The notes beneath the pieces were generated by a model. The model saw only the letters and a program-made list of their open reading frames with translations. It did not search any database and was not told the origin of the DNA. From contig JAUNMV010000008.1 of assembly GCA_030531695.1 (NCBI GenBank), positions 1-42,543 on the forward strand: 42,543 bases of DNA, written 5' to 3'. Source of the DNA: Bacilli bacterium (lineage in GTDB: Bacteria > Bacillota_I > Bacilli_A > RF39 > UBA660). Shown in pieces: positions 16,182 to 23,560 of this stretch. Numbering within the stretch: position 1 is the first letter of the stretch; each line of letters opens with the position of its first letter. Position numbers and translations under genes: made by a program.

Positions 16182-16210
16182 AATATAATTCTTTTTTTAA
16201 TAGTATTCAA
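16182..16210 (-). promoter_or_regulatory. Promoter of the sporulation sigma gene
   Basis: Minus strand: -35 TTGAAT (16210-16205), 17-base spacer, -10 TATATT (16187-16182). This is a housekeeping-type promoter rather than a clear forespore-type one. Confidence 0.5.
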
Positions 16211-16229
16211 TAAACTCGACAAACAAAGA

Positions 16230-16254
16230 AAAAAACTAACAAAGTTAGTTTTTT
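16230..16254 (-). terminator. Terminator of the gene ending at 16253
   Basis: Arms AAAAAACTAAC (16230-16240) and GTTAGTTTTTT (16244-16254) with loop AAA, followed by TCTTTGTTTG on the minus strand. Confidence 0.75.
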
Positions 16255-17662
16255 ATCCACTATGTTTACCAGTTCTGATACTATACGGATTATTAATTGT
16301 ACCAGCTCCACCAAGTATAGATAAAGATTTTGATGTTATAGCTGGTCTTACACCATAAGAATTTGAAGCTGAGTTACTTGATAATCTACCATTATCCATA
16401 ACTCTGGATTCTGTAACTAAAGTATCTGTATGGTGTATTGGATTCATTAGCCAATACTCAACACCTACATTTAAATAGTAATTATTTAAAACATCTAAAT
16501 TAGCACCACCAGCCATCATAACTTCATCAGAAGTTAATAATCCAACTGGATTTATAAGTTTTCCATTCCCATTTGTAGTATCACTAACAGTAAAGGCATC
16601 ATCCTTATTTGGGCATGAATCAACAAGTGGTTGAAATGAAAGTCCTCTTCTTACGTATCCCTGTGTCCAATAATATGTATTTAATAATCCTCCATTAGAA
16701 TTCCAGCCACTATTAAATTTACCTGCATAACTAGTATTAGTGTTTTCACTTCTGTCATTACACCATATTGAGTCGTTCATATAAGGAGTATAAATAGAAA
16801 TCGTAGAAGAAAACCAATCATCAACAACTCCTTTTATAGTAGAATCATTAGTATTTGTTTTCATTTCAGCAATTGCATTTTCAATACTCTTTCCATCTTT
16901 AATTAAAATATAAAATATATATGTATCATCCATATAATAAACATAAGCTATACTACTACAAGTACCAGTAGTATTTAAACAAGTATAATGATGTGTATTA
17001 TCAATCGAAGAAACTTGATTAGTTAATGTATAAGTTCCATCGCCTGATACATTAGAGTCTACATCAACAAAACTAAAACTACTTCCATACTTAAATGTAT
17101 CATTTTTATTGAGACTATGAAAATCATAAACATCACCATACATATATCCCATATAAGCAAATGATTCAGCATAAGTATTATATTTCGATGAACCTATAGT
17201 AGTATCAGCACCAGTCGCAGTACAACCCTGACCAACTACAGGTACTCCATCATATATTAATTTAACTCCACCGTCTGATGTAGTTCTTACTATTCTCCAA
17301 CAATAATTCCCAAATAATGCATAATTATTATCTACATCTCCTCTAAAATAATGAATAGGATATGTATAACCTATAGTACTAGATAACGTATAAATACCCT
17401 TACCATTTGTATCACTAGATATTTGAGAAAAATTAACTCCTGTAGAACTAGATACATATTTGCTTTTTACATTATCAGGAACTGCCTGACAAGCTAATAG
17501 TTCATACAAATCATTAGAATTACTACAATCATATTTAGATACAGATAAACTCGTAGTAGAACTTACATCACTATTAATAAAACTGTATCCTACTAGACCA
17601 GTTATAACTACAAAAACTATTAATAATGTAATAATTATTCTTTTATCTAAATAAATCTTCAT
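16253..17662 (-). CDS. Membrane-anchored surface protein, DUF6273-like
   Basis: An N-terminal membrane helix (about residues 9-29) leaves the remainder outside the cell. Features typical of DUF6273-like surface proteins of gut Firmicutes are NYCWRIVRTTSDGGVKLIYD, then YMGYMYGDVYD. Near the end stand YWLMNPIHH, DNGRLSSNSASNSYGVRPAI and GAGTINNPYSI. At least nine cysteines suggest several disulfides. Length is 469 aa. The function is unknown; a role in surface binding is only a guess. The gene has its own promoter overlapping the preceding terminator and ends in a clear terminator. Confidence 0.8.
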   Translation of the reverse strand: MKIYLDKRIIITLLIVFVVITGLVGYSFINSDVSSTTSLSVSKYDCSNSNDLYELLACQAVPDNVKSKYVSSSTGVNFSQISSDTNGKGIYTLSSTIGYTYPIHYFRGDVDNNYALFGNYCWRIVRTTSDGGVKLIYDGVPVVGQGCTATGADTTIGSSKYNTYAESFAYMGYMYGDVYDFHSLNKNDTFKYGSSFSFVDVDSNVSGDGTYTLTNQVSSIDNTHHYTCLNTTGTCSSIAYVYYMDDTYIFYILIKDGKSIENAIAEMKTNTNDSTIKGVVDDWFSSTISIYTPYMNDSIWCNDRSENTNTSYAGKFNSGWNSNGGLLNTYYWTQGYVRRGLSFQPLVDSCPNKDDAFTVSDTTNGNGKLINPVGLLTSDEVMMAGGANLDVLNNYYLNVGVEYWLMNPIHHTDTLVTESRVMDNGRLSSNSASNSYGVRPAITSKSLSILGGAGTINNPYSIRTGKHSG

Positions 17663-17681
17663 AGCCTATTCTCCTAATATA

Positions 17682-17710
17682 ATTATAAAAAAAAGAGCTT
17701 GCATTTGCAA
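17682..17710 (-). promoter_or_regulatory. Promoter of the DUF6273-like gene, -35 inside a terminator stem
   Basis: Minus strand: -35 TTGCAA (17710-17705), 17-base spacer, -10 TATAAT (17687-17682). The -35 is part of the hairpin 17694-17715. Confidence 0.65.
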
Positions 17711-17715
17711 ACCCT
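17694..17715 (-). terminator. Terminator of the gene ending at 17719
   Basis: On the minus strand AGGGTTTGC pairs with GCAAGCTCT around loop AAAT (nine pairs, two of them G-U), followed by a run of seven T. Confidence 0.75.
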
Positions 17716-17718
17716 TTA

Positions 17719-18042
17719 CTATATCAATTTAGATAAATCACCTTTACTATAATACAAAACTGTCTTATTTAGTAAAGTAGCATGTTCTACCTGTTTTCTT
17801 GTACTATTTCCTATATAACCATCTTTATCTACTACAAATACTATATCACTAATATTACTTTTTAAATTAGCTTCTATATCTAATATTTTCTTTACTTCTT
17901 CTCCACATCCTGGATTATCTCCTGTTTGATTATAAACAAGAGGAGAAAATACTAAATATCCAGCTATAGATAACTTTTCTTCTAGTTCTCTAAATAAATC
18001 TTTATATTTAGTAGAACCTATTAAGTTAATTACTGAATACAT
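17719..18042 (-). CDS. Nucleoside 2-deoxyribosyltransferase-like protein
   Basis: A 107-aa Rossmann-like protein. INLIGSTKYKDLFRELEEKL at the N-terminus, GYLVFSPLVYNQ, and SDIVFVVDKDGYIGNSTRKQ with EHATLLNKTVLYY match the short nucleoside 2-deoxyribosyltransferase/DUF4406-type fold. These bind nucleotides or their sugars. The true substrate is not clear, and the Glu in the usual GTxxElG position is replaced by the GNSTRKQVEHA segment. The start overlaps the stop of the upstream gene as TAATG, and GGAGG stands 9 bases before it. The pairing with a surface protein gene is therefore transcriptional, not obviously functional. Confidence 0.7.
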   Translation of the reverse strand: MYSVINLIGSTKYKDLFRELEEKLSIAGYLVFSPLVYNQTGDNPGCGEEVKKILDIEANLKSNISDIVFVVDKDGYIGNSTRKQVEHATLLNKTVLYYSKGDLSKLI

Positions 18043-18914
18043 TAATTAGTACCTCCAACATTACTTGCACTAGTATCAGTATTAGTAGTATCAGTAGTCT
18101 TATTATCTAATATCTTTTTAGAAATTACTATAACTGGTCTAACAGGTAAAGCAACAGTATTATCAGCTAAACAGAAAGATGTACCATTATCTTCACCACT
18201 TGCTTCAGGTAGTGGAGTAACTAAACCATTTTGATCTTTAGCTCTTAATACATCACTTATATCTTTAGTACATATCATTACAGGACTATTAGCTGTATCA
18301 GTTTGATATACAGTATCAGTTACTGTAGTCTTAGATGATATCCACTCTGGAAAATTAAATTTACTTAATAAAGTTCCAGGAAGAAAATCTCCTGAATTAG
18401 CTTTAGATATATCAGCTAAATCTAAGTAAGCAAATAATCTTACTTCTTGAATATCAGTACTTTGACATTCTAAATTTTTAACTAACTCAGTCTTATAAGT
18501 ACCTTTTAAAAAACTATTTACATTACCATATAAAACACCATCTTTATTAACGTCATCATCATTTAATAAAGATAAATATTCAGATGTATCTTTAGATTCA
18601 TATAATACATGCCAGTTACTTCCATCTTTTAAAGTAACTGTATCTCCTACTTTATATGCCGTATATTTTTCTATTTGTACAGGTTGTGTAGTAGGAGTTT
18701 TTTTCTTATTACCATTAATTAATTTATTAGTTAAAAAGAACACTAATAAGAAAGTAAGTAATGCCACTACTCCTACAATAATCCATGAAGCCATTTTATT
18801 TTTATTAGAACCTGATGAATCAAAACTATTACTATCATCAAACTCTTCTTCTTCAAAACTTTCATCATCGAAGTTTTCTTCTTCTAAATCATTATCAAAG
18901 TCATCATTATTCAT
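18042..18914 (-). CDS. Membrane protein with acidic N-terminus and DUF6273-like outer domain
   Basis: The first 40 residues are Asp/Glu-rich (cytosolic). A membrane helix follows (about 42-64, ending FFLTNKLINGNKKK). The outer domain starts YKVGDTVTLKDGSNWHVLYE and includes YLSLLNDDDVNKDGVLYG and PVRPVIVISKKIL. This is the arrangement of DUF6273-like proteins, where an outer domain ends with a VRP motif. Four cysteines lie outside. The ATG at 18914 has AGGAGG upstream and a TGGTAATAT extended -10. Together with the 469-aa protein downstream it may belong to a set of cell-surface proteins. Confidence 0.75.
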   Translation of the reverse strand: MNNDDFDNDLEEENFDDESFEEEEFDDSNSFDSSGSNKNKMASWIIVGVVALLTFLLVFFLTNKLINGNKKKTPTTQPVQIEKYTAYKVGDTVTLKDGSNWHVLYESKDTSEYLSLLNDDDVNKDGVLYGNVNSFLKGTYKTELVKNLECQSTDIQEVRLFAYLDLADISKANSGDFLPGTLLSKFNFPEWISSKTTVTDTVYQTDTANSPVMICTKDISDVLRAKDQNGLVTPLPEASGEDNGTSFCLADNTVALPVRPVIVISKKILDNKTTDTTNTDTSASNVGGTN

Positions 18915-18936
18915 ATCATTGACCTCCTATAATACA

Positions 18937-18945
18937 ATATTACCA
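18937..18945 (-). promoter_or_regulatory. Extended -10 promoter (TGGTAATAT)
   Basis: TGG-TAATAT on the minus strand, 22 bases before the ATG at 18914. The -35 is weak. Confidence 0.4.
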
Positions 18946-18962
18946 TGAATTAATAATAAATA

Positions 18963-18992
18963 AAAGAAGATTAATTATTAAAAATCTTCTTT
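18963..18992 (-). terminator. Terminator of the DUF6320-like gene
   Basis: Arms AAAGAAGATT (18963-18972) and AATCTTCTTT (18983-18992) with a 10-base loop, followed by TATTTATTATT on the minus strand. The stop codon lies in the stem. Confidence 0.65.
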
Positions 18993-19627
18993 AACTCTTC
19001 TCTTAATTCATCAAAATAGAATATAATTATTGCCCCTAAACTTACTATTCCAAATACTAAACATAAATATGAGAAATAGTTATTAGTACACCATCTAAGT
19101 AAATTTAAAACTATAGGTATAAATAATAATATTATATTTAATAAAAATACTTTTAAATAATTAAATATATATTTCTTTTTTAGTATTAAGAAAGCTATTA
19201 AATTAAATATAAGTTCAAATATACATACTAATGGAATTACATAATTAGTAATTAATTTATTTCCTGTATATAGAAATAATATTATTAATAATACATTTAT
19301 TAATATTCCATTTTTACCAATAAGTTCTAGTATATTATCAAAATTCTTTAATACATAATAAATTAATATATAATTCGCAATTAAAAATCCACCTACTAAA
19401 AATGATATAGACATTGTATTTAAAAAATATTTTTCAGTAATTAAACTAATTACAAATATTAATATACTAACAGTAAGTATAGATTTTAATAGTAAAGATC
19501 TAGTTATATAGTAGTTATCTTTTGGAAAAATAATATCTTCACAAGTACCACTTAATTTATTACCACATAAGGGGCAATGCATATCATCTATATTAAATGA
19601 AATATTACATTTACTACACTTCTTCAT
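18971..19627 (-). CDS. Zinc-ribbon multi-pass membrane protein, DUF6320-like
   Basis: The N-terminus is a small zinc ribbon (CSKCNISF and CPLCGNKL, two CxxC pairs within 22 residues). After a soluble linker come five or six membrane helices to the end of the 218 residues. This layout matches DUF6320 proteins. The start overlaps the stop of the upstream acyltransferase gene as TAATG, so the two are made together. In related Firmicutes such proteins neighbour alcohol acetyltransferase-like genes, suggesting a joint role in making or exporting an acylated product. The product is unknown. Confidence 0.75.
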   Translation of the reverse strand: MKKCSKCNISFNIDDMHCPLCGNKLSGTCEDIIFPKDNYYITRSLLLKSILTVSILIFVISLITEKYFLNTMSISFLVGGFLIANYILIYYVLKNFDNILELIGKNGILINVLLIILFLYTGNKLITNYVIPLVCIFELIFNLIAFLILKKKYIFNYLKVFLLNIILLFIPIVLNLLRWCTNNYFSYLCLVFGIVSLGAIIIFYFDELREELKKIFNN

Positions 19628-20877
19628 TATTTTCCCTCACTTACATTCATAGTTATCTCTATACCTTGATCTGTAAACCATCTACAGAAATTCTTTAATA
19701 CTTCATTATTCTTATATACAGTAGACATACCTAAACATAAATCATCTTTATATGTACATAGTAATATTTGAAAGTATGGTGTAGATACTAATGTATTTAT
19801 ATGTAATACATATTTTTCTATTTCTGGATCCAATTTAATTATTCCAATATTAGATACACAACTACTACTCATACTTCTCGCAACTATATCCGCAATCTTC
19901 ATAATAATTGTTTTTATAGGTAATGGAGCTAATCTACAGAAAATATTTTTTTCTAATTTAGTTAATTGATTAACTCTTCTTTCTAAGTTTTCTTTAATTA
20001 AAATATCTTTTAATTGTACATCTATTTCTTTTAATATATCTTCTAATGTATCTTCTCTACTTTTAAATTTATAAGATACATGTGTAAGTGTAAAGAAATT
20101 TCTTACTGACTTAGAATTATAATAATGTCTTAAATCTACTGGTACATCTATAATAATACTTTTATCTAATTCTCTATCACTTAATACATCTTTAAATGAA
20201 TATATAAGTACTGAAATAATTAATACAGTTAATGTAACATTATGTTTATGAGCTAAATCTAGTATCTTATCTACTTTAGTATGTCCTTCTAAGTATCTAG
20301 TTAAATTCTTATACTTAGGAGATTTATAGTGATAAACTTTATCTACGTTATTTATATATCCACCAGAATCTTTATAATTTTTTAAGAAACTATCTTCAGT
20401 CTTTTTAAAGTAAGGTTCATCATTAGAATTTAAATCTATTCCTTCTAACTTATAATATTTTATTACATATCTACTAATTAATTTTTTAAAGAATTCTAAA
20501 CTACCTCTACCATCTGATAAAATATGAGATACTTCAAAATTAATTCTTTTTTTATAATAAGTTATTCTAAATAGAAAAGGATGATTTTGATCAAACATTT
20601 TAAAATTACAAAAAGGTGGTTCATCCTCATATATACGATATTTTTCTGTAGTTTCCTCTAAATAATACCAAAACATTCCTCTTCTTAATGTTACATTAAA
20701 TAAAGGATATTCTTTTAATGTTTCATCAAAAGATTCTTGTAGTAAAGATAAGTCTATATTGTCTTTAATTTCAGCTGAATATCTAAATATATTTTGTGAA
20801 ATTATATCACCTAAGAAAGAATAAAAATTTCCAACTTGATCTAATTTATACCATTGTTTTTTCTTAATTTTCTTCAT
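19627..20877 (-). CDS. Acyltransferase of the condensation/alcohol acetyltransferase fold
   Basis: A cytosolic 416-aa protein with the chloramphenicol acetyltransferase-like fold. The catalytic motif HILSDGRGS (HxxxDG) is near residue 138 (FEVSHILSDGRGSLEF). Other family features are NIDLSLLQESFDETLKEYP at the start, VPVDLRHYYNSKSVRNFF and SNIGIIKLDPE. These enzymes move acyl groups from CoA or carrier proteins to alcohols or amines. The acceptor is not readable. ATG 20877 is chosen because GAGTGA precedes it at good spacing. A GTG three codons upstream overlaps that site. It is first in a two-gene unit with the DUF6320-like protein. Confidence 0.8.
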   Translation of the reverse strand: MKKIKKKQWYKLDQVGNFYSFLGDIISQNIFRYSAEIKDNIDLSLLQESFDETLKEYPLFNVTLRRGMFWYYLEETTEKYRIYEDEPPFCNFKMFDQNHPFLFRITYYKKRINFEVSHILSDGRGSLEFFKKLISRYVIKYYKLEGIDLNSNDEPYFKKTEDSFLKNYKDSGGYINNVDKVYHYKSPKYKNLTRYLEGHTKVDKILDLAHKHNVTLTVLIISVLIYSFKDVLSDRELDKSIIIDVPVDLRHYYNSKSVRNFFTLTHVSYKFKSREDTLEDILKEIDVQLKDILIKENLERRVNQLTKLEKNIFCRLAPLPIKTIIMKIADIVARSMSSSCVSNIGIIKLDPEIEKYVLHINTLVSTPYFQILLCTYKDDLCLGMSTVYKNNEVLKNFCRWFTDQGIEITMNVSEGK

Positions 20878-20903
20878 ATTTATCACTCTACTTTTACAAA
20901 ATA

Positions 20904-20933
20904 ATTATACTATCATTTTAATAAATTTGTAAA
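20904..20933 (-). promoter_or_regulatory. Promoter of the acyltransferase gene
   Basis: Minus strand: -35 TTTACA (20933-20928), 18-base spacer, -10 TATAAT (20909-20904). The -35 starts right after the T-run of the tex terminator. Confidence 0.65.
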
Positions 20934-20938
20934 ATAAA

Positions 20939-20955
20939 AGGAGCTAATTGCTCCT
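20939..20955 (-). terminator. Terminator of tex
   Basis: AGGAGC-TAATT-GCTCCT hairpin, followed on the minus strand by TTTATTTT. The tex stop codon overlaps the stem. Confidence 0.75.
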
Positions 20956-23107
20956 ATTTTTCTAATAAACTTAAACTAACTTTATTTTTCTCTAAAGATA
21001 TATCATCTACATAACAATCTACTATATCCCCAACACTAAATAAATCTGAAGGATGTTTAATAAAATCTTTAGATAGTTTAGATATATGGGCAAGTCCATC
21101 ATCATGTAATCCAATATCTATAAATAATCCAAAGTCTACTACATTTCTAACTGTACCTTGTAATTTCATTCCAATAGTTAAATCTTTTATATCTAAGATA
21201 TCACTTTTTAATATTGGTTGTGGATACTCATCTCGAGGATCTAAGTTAGGTTTTTTAAGTGATGTAACTACATCTTCTAATGTATAGATATCAGTATTTA
21301 ATTTATCTTTATAAGTATCTAAATCTAATTTATTTAATTTATCTATTAATTCATTAGAACCTACTTTACTAATATCACAATCCAATTCTTTTAATAGTTT
21401 TAATGCTATATCATAACTTTCAGGATGGATTGCTGTACTATCTAAAATATTATCTCCATCAGTAATTCTTAAGAATCCAATTGCTTGTTCATAAGCTTTA
21501 TCTGTTAATAATTTTTTAGATTTAATTTCATTTCTTGAAGTAATCTTACCTACTTTTTCTCTATATTCTATTATTTTTTCTATAGCTTTTTTAGTAACTC
21601 CAGATACGTATTTTAAAAGTGATGATGAAGCAGTATTAATATTTACTCCAACACTATTAACACATTTTTCTACTACGAAGTCTAATGAAGATGATAGATT
21701 CTTCTGTGATACATCATGTTGGTATAAGCCTACTCCAATTCCTTCAGGTGGAATCTTAACAAGTTCTGCAAGTGGATCTTGTAGTCTTCTACCAATACTT
21801 ACTGCACTTCTTTTTTCTATTGCTAAATCAGGGAATTCTTCAGCAGCTATTGGTGATGCAGAATAAATTGATGCACCAGCTTCACTTACTATAACGTATT
21901 TACAAATTAATTTATATTCTTTAATCATTTCACTACAGAATTTTTCTGATTCACGAGAAGCAGTACCATTACCTATTGCTATAACATCTACTTTATATTT
22001 ATTAATTAAATCCGCAACTATTTTTTTACTATCTTTAATTCTTTCTTCTGTATTACCATTTAAGAAAGGTTTAATAACAGTAGAATCTAAGTATTTACCA
22101 TTAGTATCTATAACTGCTAATTTACATCCATTAACATATCCAGGATCAAATGCAAGTACAACTCTCTCTTTCATAGGAGGAGTTAATAATAATGCCTCTA
22201 AGTTTTTACCAAAATTATCTATCGCAGCTTCTTCACCTTTTTCAGTTAAATCAGCTCTTATTTCTCTCTCAACTGATGGCTCTATTAATCTCTTATAAGA
22301 ATCTTCTATAGCTTCTTTAATTAATGGAGTAACAAAACTTTTATCATTTTTAATAATCTTTTTTTCTAAGAAAGATAATACTTCATCTTTAGATACATCA
22401 ATACTAACATTAAGTATCTTTTCTTTTTCTCCTCTATTTAAAGCAAGTATTCTATGTGGCTTTATATATTTAACTGGTTCATTATACTCATAATACATTT
22501 CATATGTCTTATTAGGATCTTCACAATCTTTCTTAACTTTAGAAGTAACTACACCATTTTTATAGAAGAAATTTCTAATACTTTTTCTATAAGATGCATT
22601 ATCACTAATCCACTCAGCTATTATATATTTAGCTCCTTCTATACATTTCTCTACTGGTAAATCTTCTTTTACGAATTTACTAGCCATAGAATTAATATCG
22701 CCATTTACTGGAAAAGCCATCATCATCTTCGCAAGTGGTTCTAATCCTTGCGCAATTGCTTCAGTTGCTTTAGTCTTTTTCTTCTCTTTATATGGTCTAT
22801 ATAAATCTTCTACATCAACTAACTTAGTACATTTTAAAATATTATCTCTTAATTCATCAGTAAGCATACCCTTCTCATCAATTAATCTAATAACATCTTC
22901 TTTTCTCTTAAGTAAATTTTCTTGATATTCATATACTTCATTTATCTTTCTAATAGCTTCTTCATCTAATGCACCTGTTGCCTCTTTTCTATATCTTGCG
23001 ATAAAAGGAATAGTATTACCTTCAGCCAACATTTCAAGTACTACACTTACTTGTTTAGAAGTAATTCCTAAATCTTCAGCTATCGCATTTATAATCATCT
23101 CGTTCAT
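20954..23107 (-). CDS. tex: Tex-family S1 RNA-binding protein
   Basis: A large cytosolic nucleic-acid-binding protein (717 aa) of the Tex/YqgF-HHH-S1 type, involved in transcription-related processes. The N-terminal Tex domain reads VVLEMLAEGNTIPFIARYRK and DLYRPYKEKKKTKA. The YqgF-like domain has VLAFDPGYVNGCKLAVID. A helix-hairpin-helix part contains VNINTASSSLLKYVSGV. The C-terminal S1 domain has GTVRNVVDFGLFIDIGLHDD and HISKLSKDF. The ATG at 23107 has GGAGGAT at ideal spacing. An in-frame codon at 23131 lies before that site and is rejected. It is a single-gene unit. Confidence 0.95.
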   Translation of the reverse strand: MNEMIINAIAEDLGITSKQVSVVLEMLAEGNTIPFIARYRKEATGALDEEAIRKINEVYEYQENLLKRKEDVIRLIDEKGMLTDELRDNILKCTKLVDVEDLYRPYKEKKKTKATEAIAQGLEPLAKMMMAFPVNGDINSMASKFVKEDLPVEKCIEGAKYIIAEWISDNASYRKSIRNFFYKNGVVTSKVKKDCEDPNKTYEMYYEYNEPVKYIKPHRILALNRGEKEKILNVSIDVSKDEVLSFLEKKIIKNDKSFVTPLIKEAIEDSYKRLIEPSVEREIRADLTEKGEEAAIDNFGKNLEALLLTPPMKERVVLAFDPGYVNGCKLAVIDTNGKYLDSTVIKPFLNGNTEERIKDSKKIVADLINKYKVDVIAIGNGTASRESEKFCSEMIKEYKLICKYVIVSEAGASIYSASPIAAEEFPDLAIEKRSAVSIGRRLQDPLAELVKIPPEGIGVGLYQHDVSQKNLSSSLDFVVEKCVNSVGVNINTASSSLLKYVSGVTKKAIEKIIEYREKVGKITSRNEIKSKKLLTDKAYEQAIGFLRITDGDNILDSTAIHPESYDIALKLLKELDCDISKVGSNELIDKLNKLDLDTYKDKLNTDIYTLEDVVTSLKKPNLDPRDEYPQPILKSDILDIKDLTIGMKLQGTVRNVVDFGLFIDIGLHDDGLAHISKLSKDFIKHPSDLFSVGDIVDCYVDDISLEKNKVSLSLLEK

Positions 23108-23135
23108 ATAATCATCCTCCATAATATCCAAAAAT

Positions 23136-23144
23136 ATTTTATCA
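23136..23144 (-). promoter_or_regulatory. tex promoter, extended -10 (TGATAAAAT)
   Basis: TGA-TAAAAT on the minus strand. A second possible promoter just upstream has TTGTCA (23186-23181) with TATATA at 18 bases. Confidence 0.4.
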
Positions 23145-23190
23145 TATAGATTATTTTATATATATAAATTTAACTATTTTTGACAAGAAA

Positions 23191-23212
23191 AAACTTATGT
23201 TTCCATAAGTTT
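23191..23212 (-). terminator. Terminator of the small HTH gene
   Basis: Arms AAACTTATG (23191-23199) and CATAAGTTT (23204-23212) with a GAAA loop on the minus strand, followed by TTTCTTG. Confidence 0.75.
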
Positions 23213-23214
23213 TA

Positions 23215-23484
23215 TTACATATTTTTTCTTTTTCTGATTTTTTCAACATCAGATAGACTAACTCTAGTAATATAAGCTATTTCTTTATCAGAATAATCTT
23301 CATCAATCATTCTTTCTGCCATCTCTTCTCTAACAGTTATTTCTGCAATCTTTTGACTAATCTGATCAAGTAAACTATTTAATTCTCCATCTATAGTTGT
23401 AGTATTAATTAATTTCTTTAAACCTTCTACTTTATCCTCATAAGATAGTTTATCGATATCTCTAATCTTTATATCTTTCCCCAT
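23215..23484 (-). CDS. Small helix-turn-helix protein, possible autoregulator
   Basis: An 89-aa, all-helical, soluble protein. The C-terminal part EEMAERMIDEDYSDKEIAYI followed by TRVSLSDVEKIRKRK reads as a helix-turn-helix. It resembles both TrpR-like repressors and the C-terminal helices of Rpn-type PD-(D/E)XK proteins, and the sequence alone does not decide between them. The N-terminal half is helical and charged, suitable for dimer formation. Its promoter (23508-23536) contains the palindrome CTCTAGTTAACTAGAG exactly between -35 and -10, plus a second half-site near the transcription start, which suggests the protein controls its own gene. A strong AGGAGGGG site precedes the ATG. It is a single-gene unit between two terminators. 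Confidence 0.65.
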   Translation of the reverse strand: MGKDIKIRDIDKLSYEDKVEGLKKLINTTTIDGELNSLLDQISQKIAEITVREEMAERMIDEDYSDKEIAYITRVSLSDVEKIRKRKNM

Positions 23485-23497
23485 ATTATCCCCTCCT

Positions 23498-23530
23498 TTA
23501 ACTAGACTTTATCACTCTAGTTAACTAGAG
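23498..23530 (-). promoter_or_regulatory. Palindromic operator CTCTAGTTAACTAGAG with an extra half-site
   Basis: A perfect 16-base palindrome (23515-23530) lies between -35 and -10. The half-site TTAACTAGA (23521-23529) is repeated exactly at 23498-23506, near the transcription start. The core CTAGTTAACTAG is identical to the core of the E. coli trp operator as known from the literature. Repression of the gene starting at 23484 is inferred. Confidence 0.6.
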
Positions 23531-23536
23531 AGTCAA
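23508..23536 (-). promoter_or_regulatory. Promoter of the small HTH gene
   Basis: Minus strand: -35 TTGACT (23536-23531), 17-base spacer, -10 GATAAA (23513-23508). The spacer is filled by the palindrome 23515-23530. Confidence 0.65.
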
Positions 23537-23541
23537 GAAAA

Positions 23542-23560
23542 AAAGAGCTATGAGCTCTTT
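23542..23560 (-). terminator. Terminator of the gene ending at 23548 and of the long priA-rpe cluster
   Basis: Arms AAAGAGCT (23542-23549) and AGCTCTTT (23553-23560) with a 3-base loop, followed by TTTTCTTGAC on the minus strand. The TTGACT -35 of the next promoter starts right after the T-run. Confidence 0.75.
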
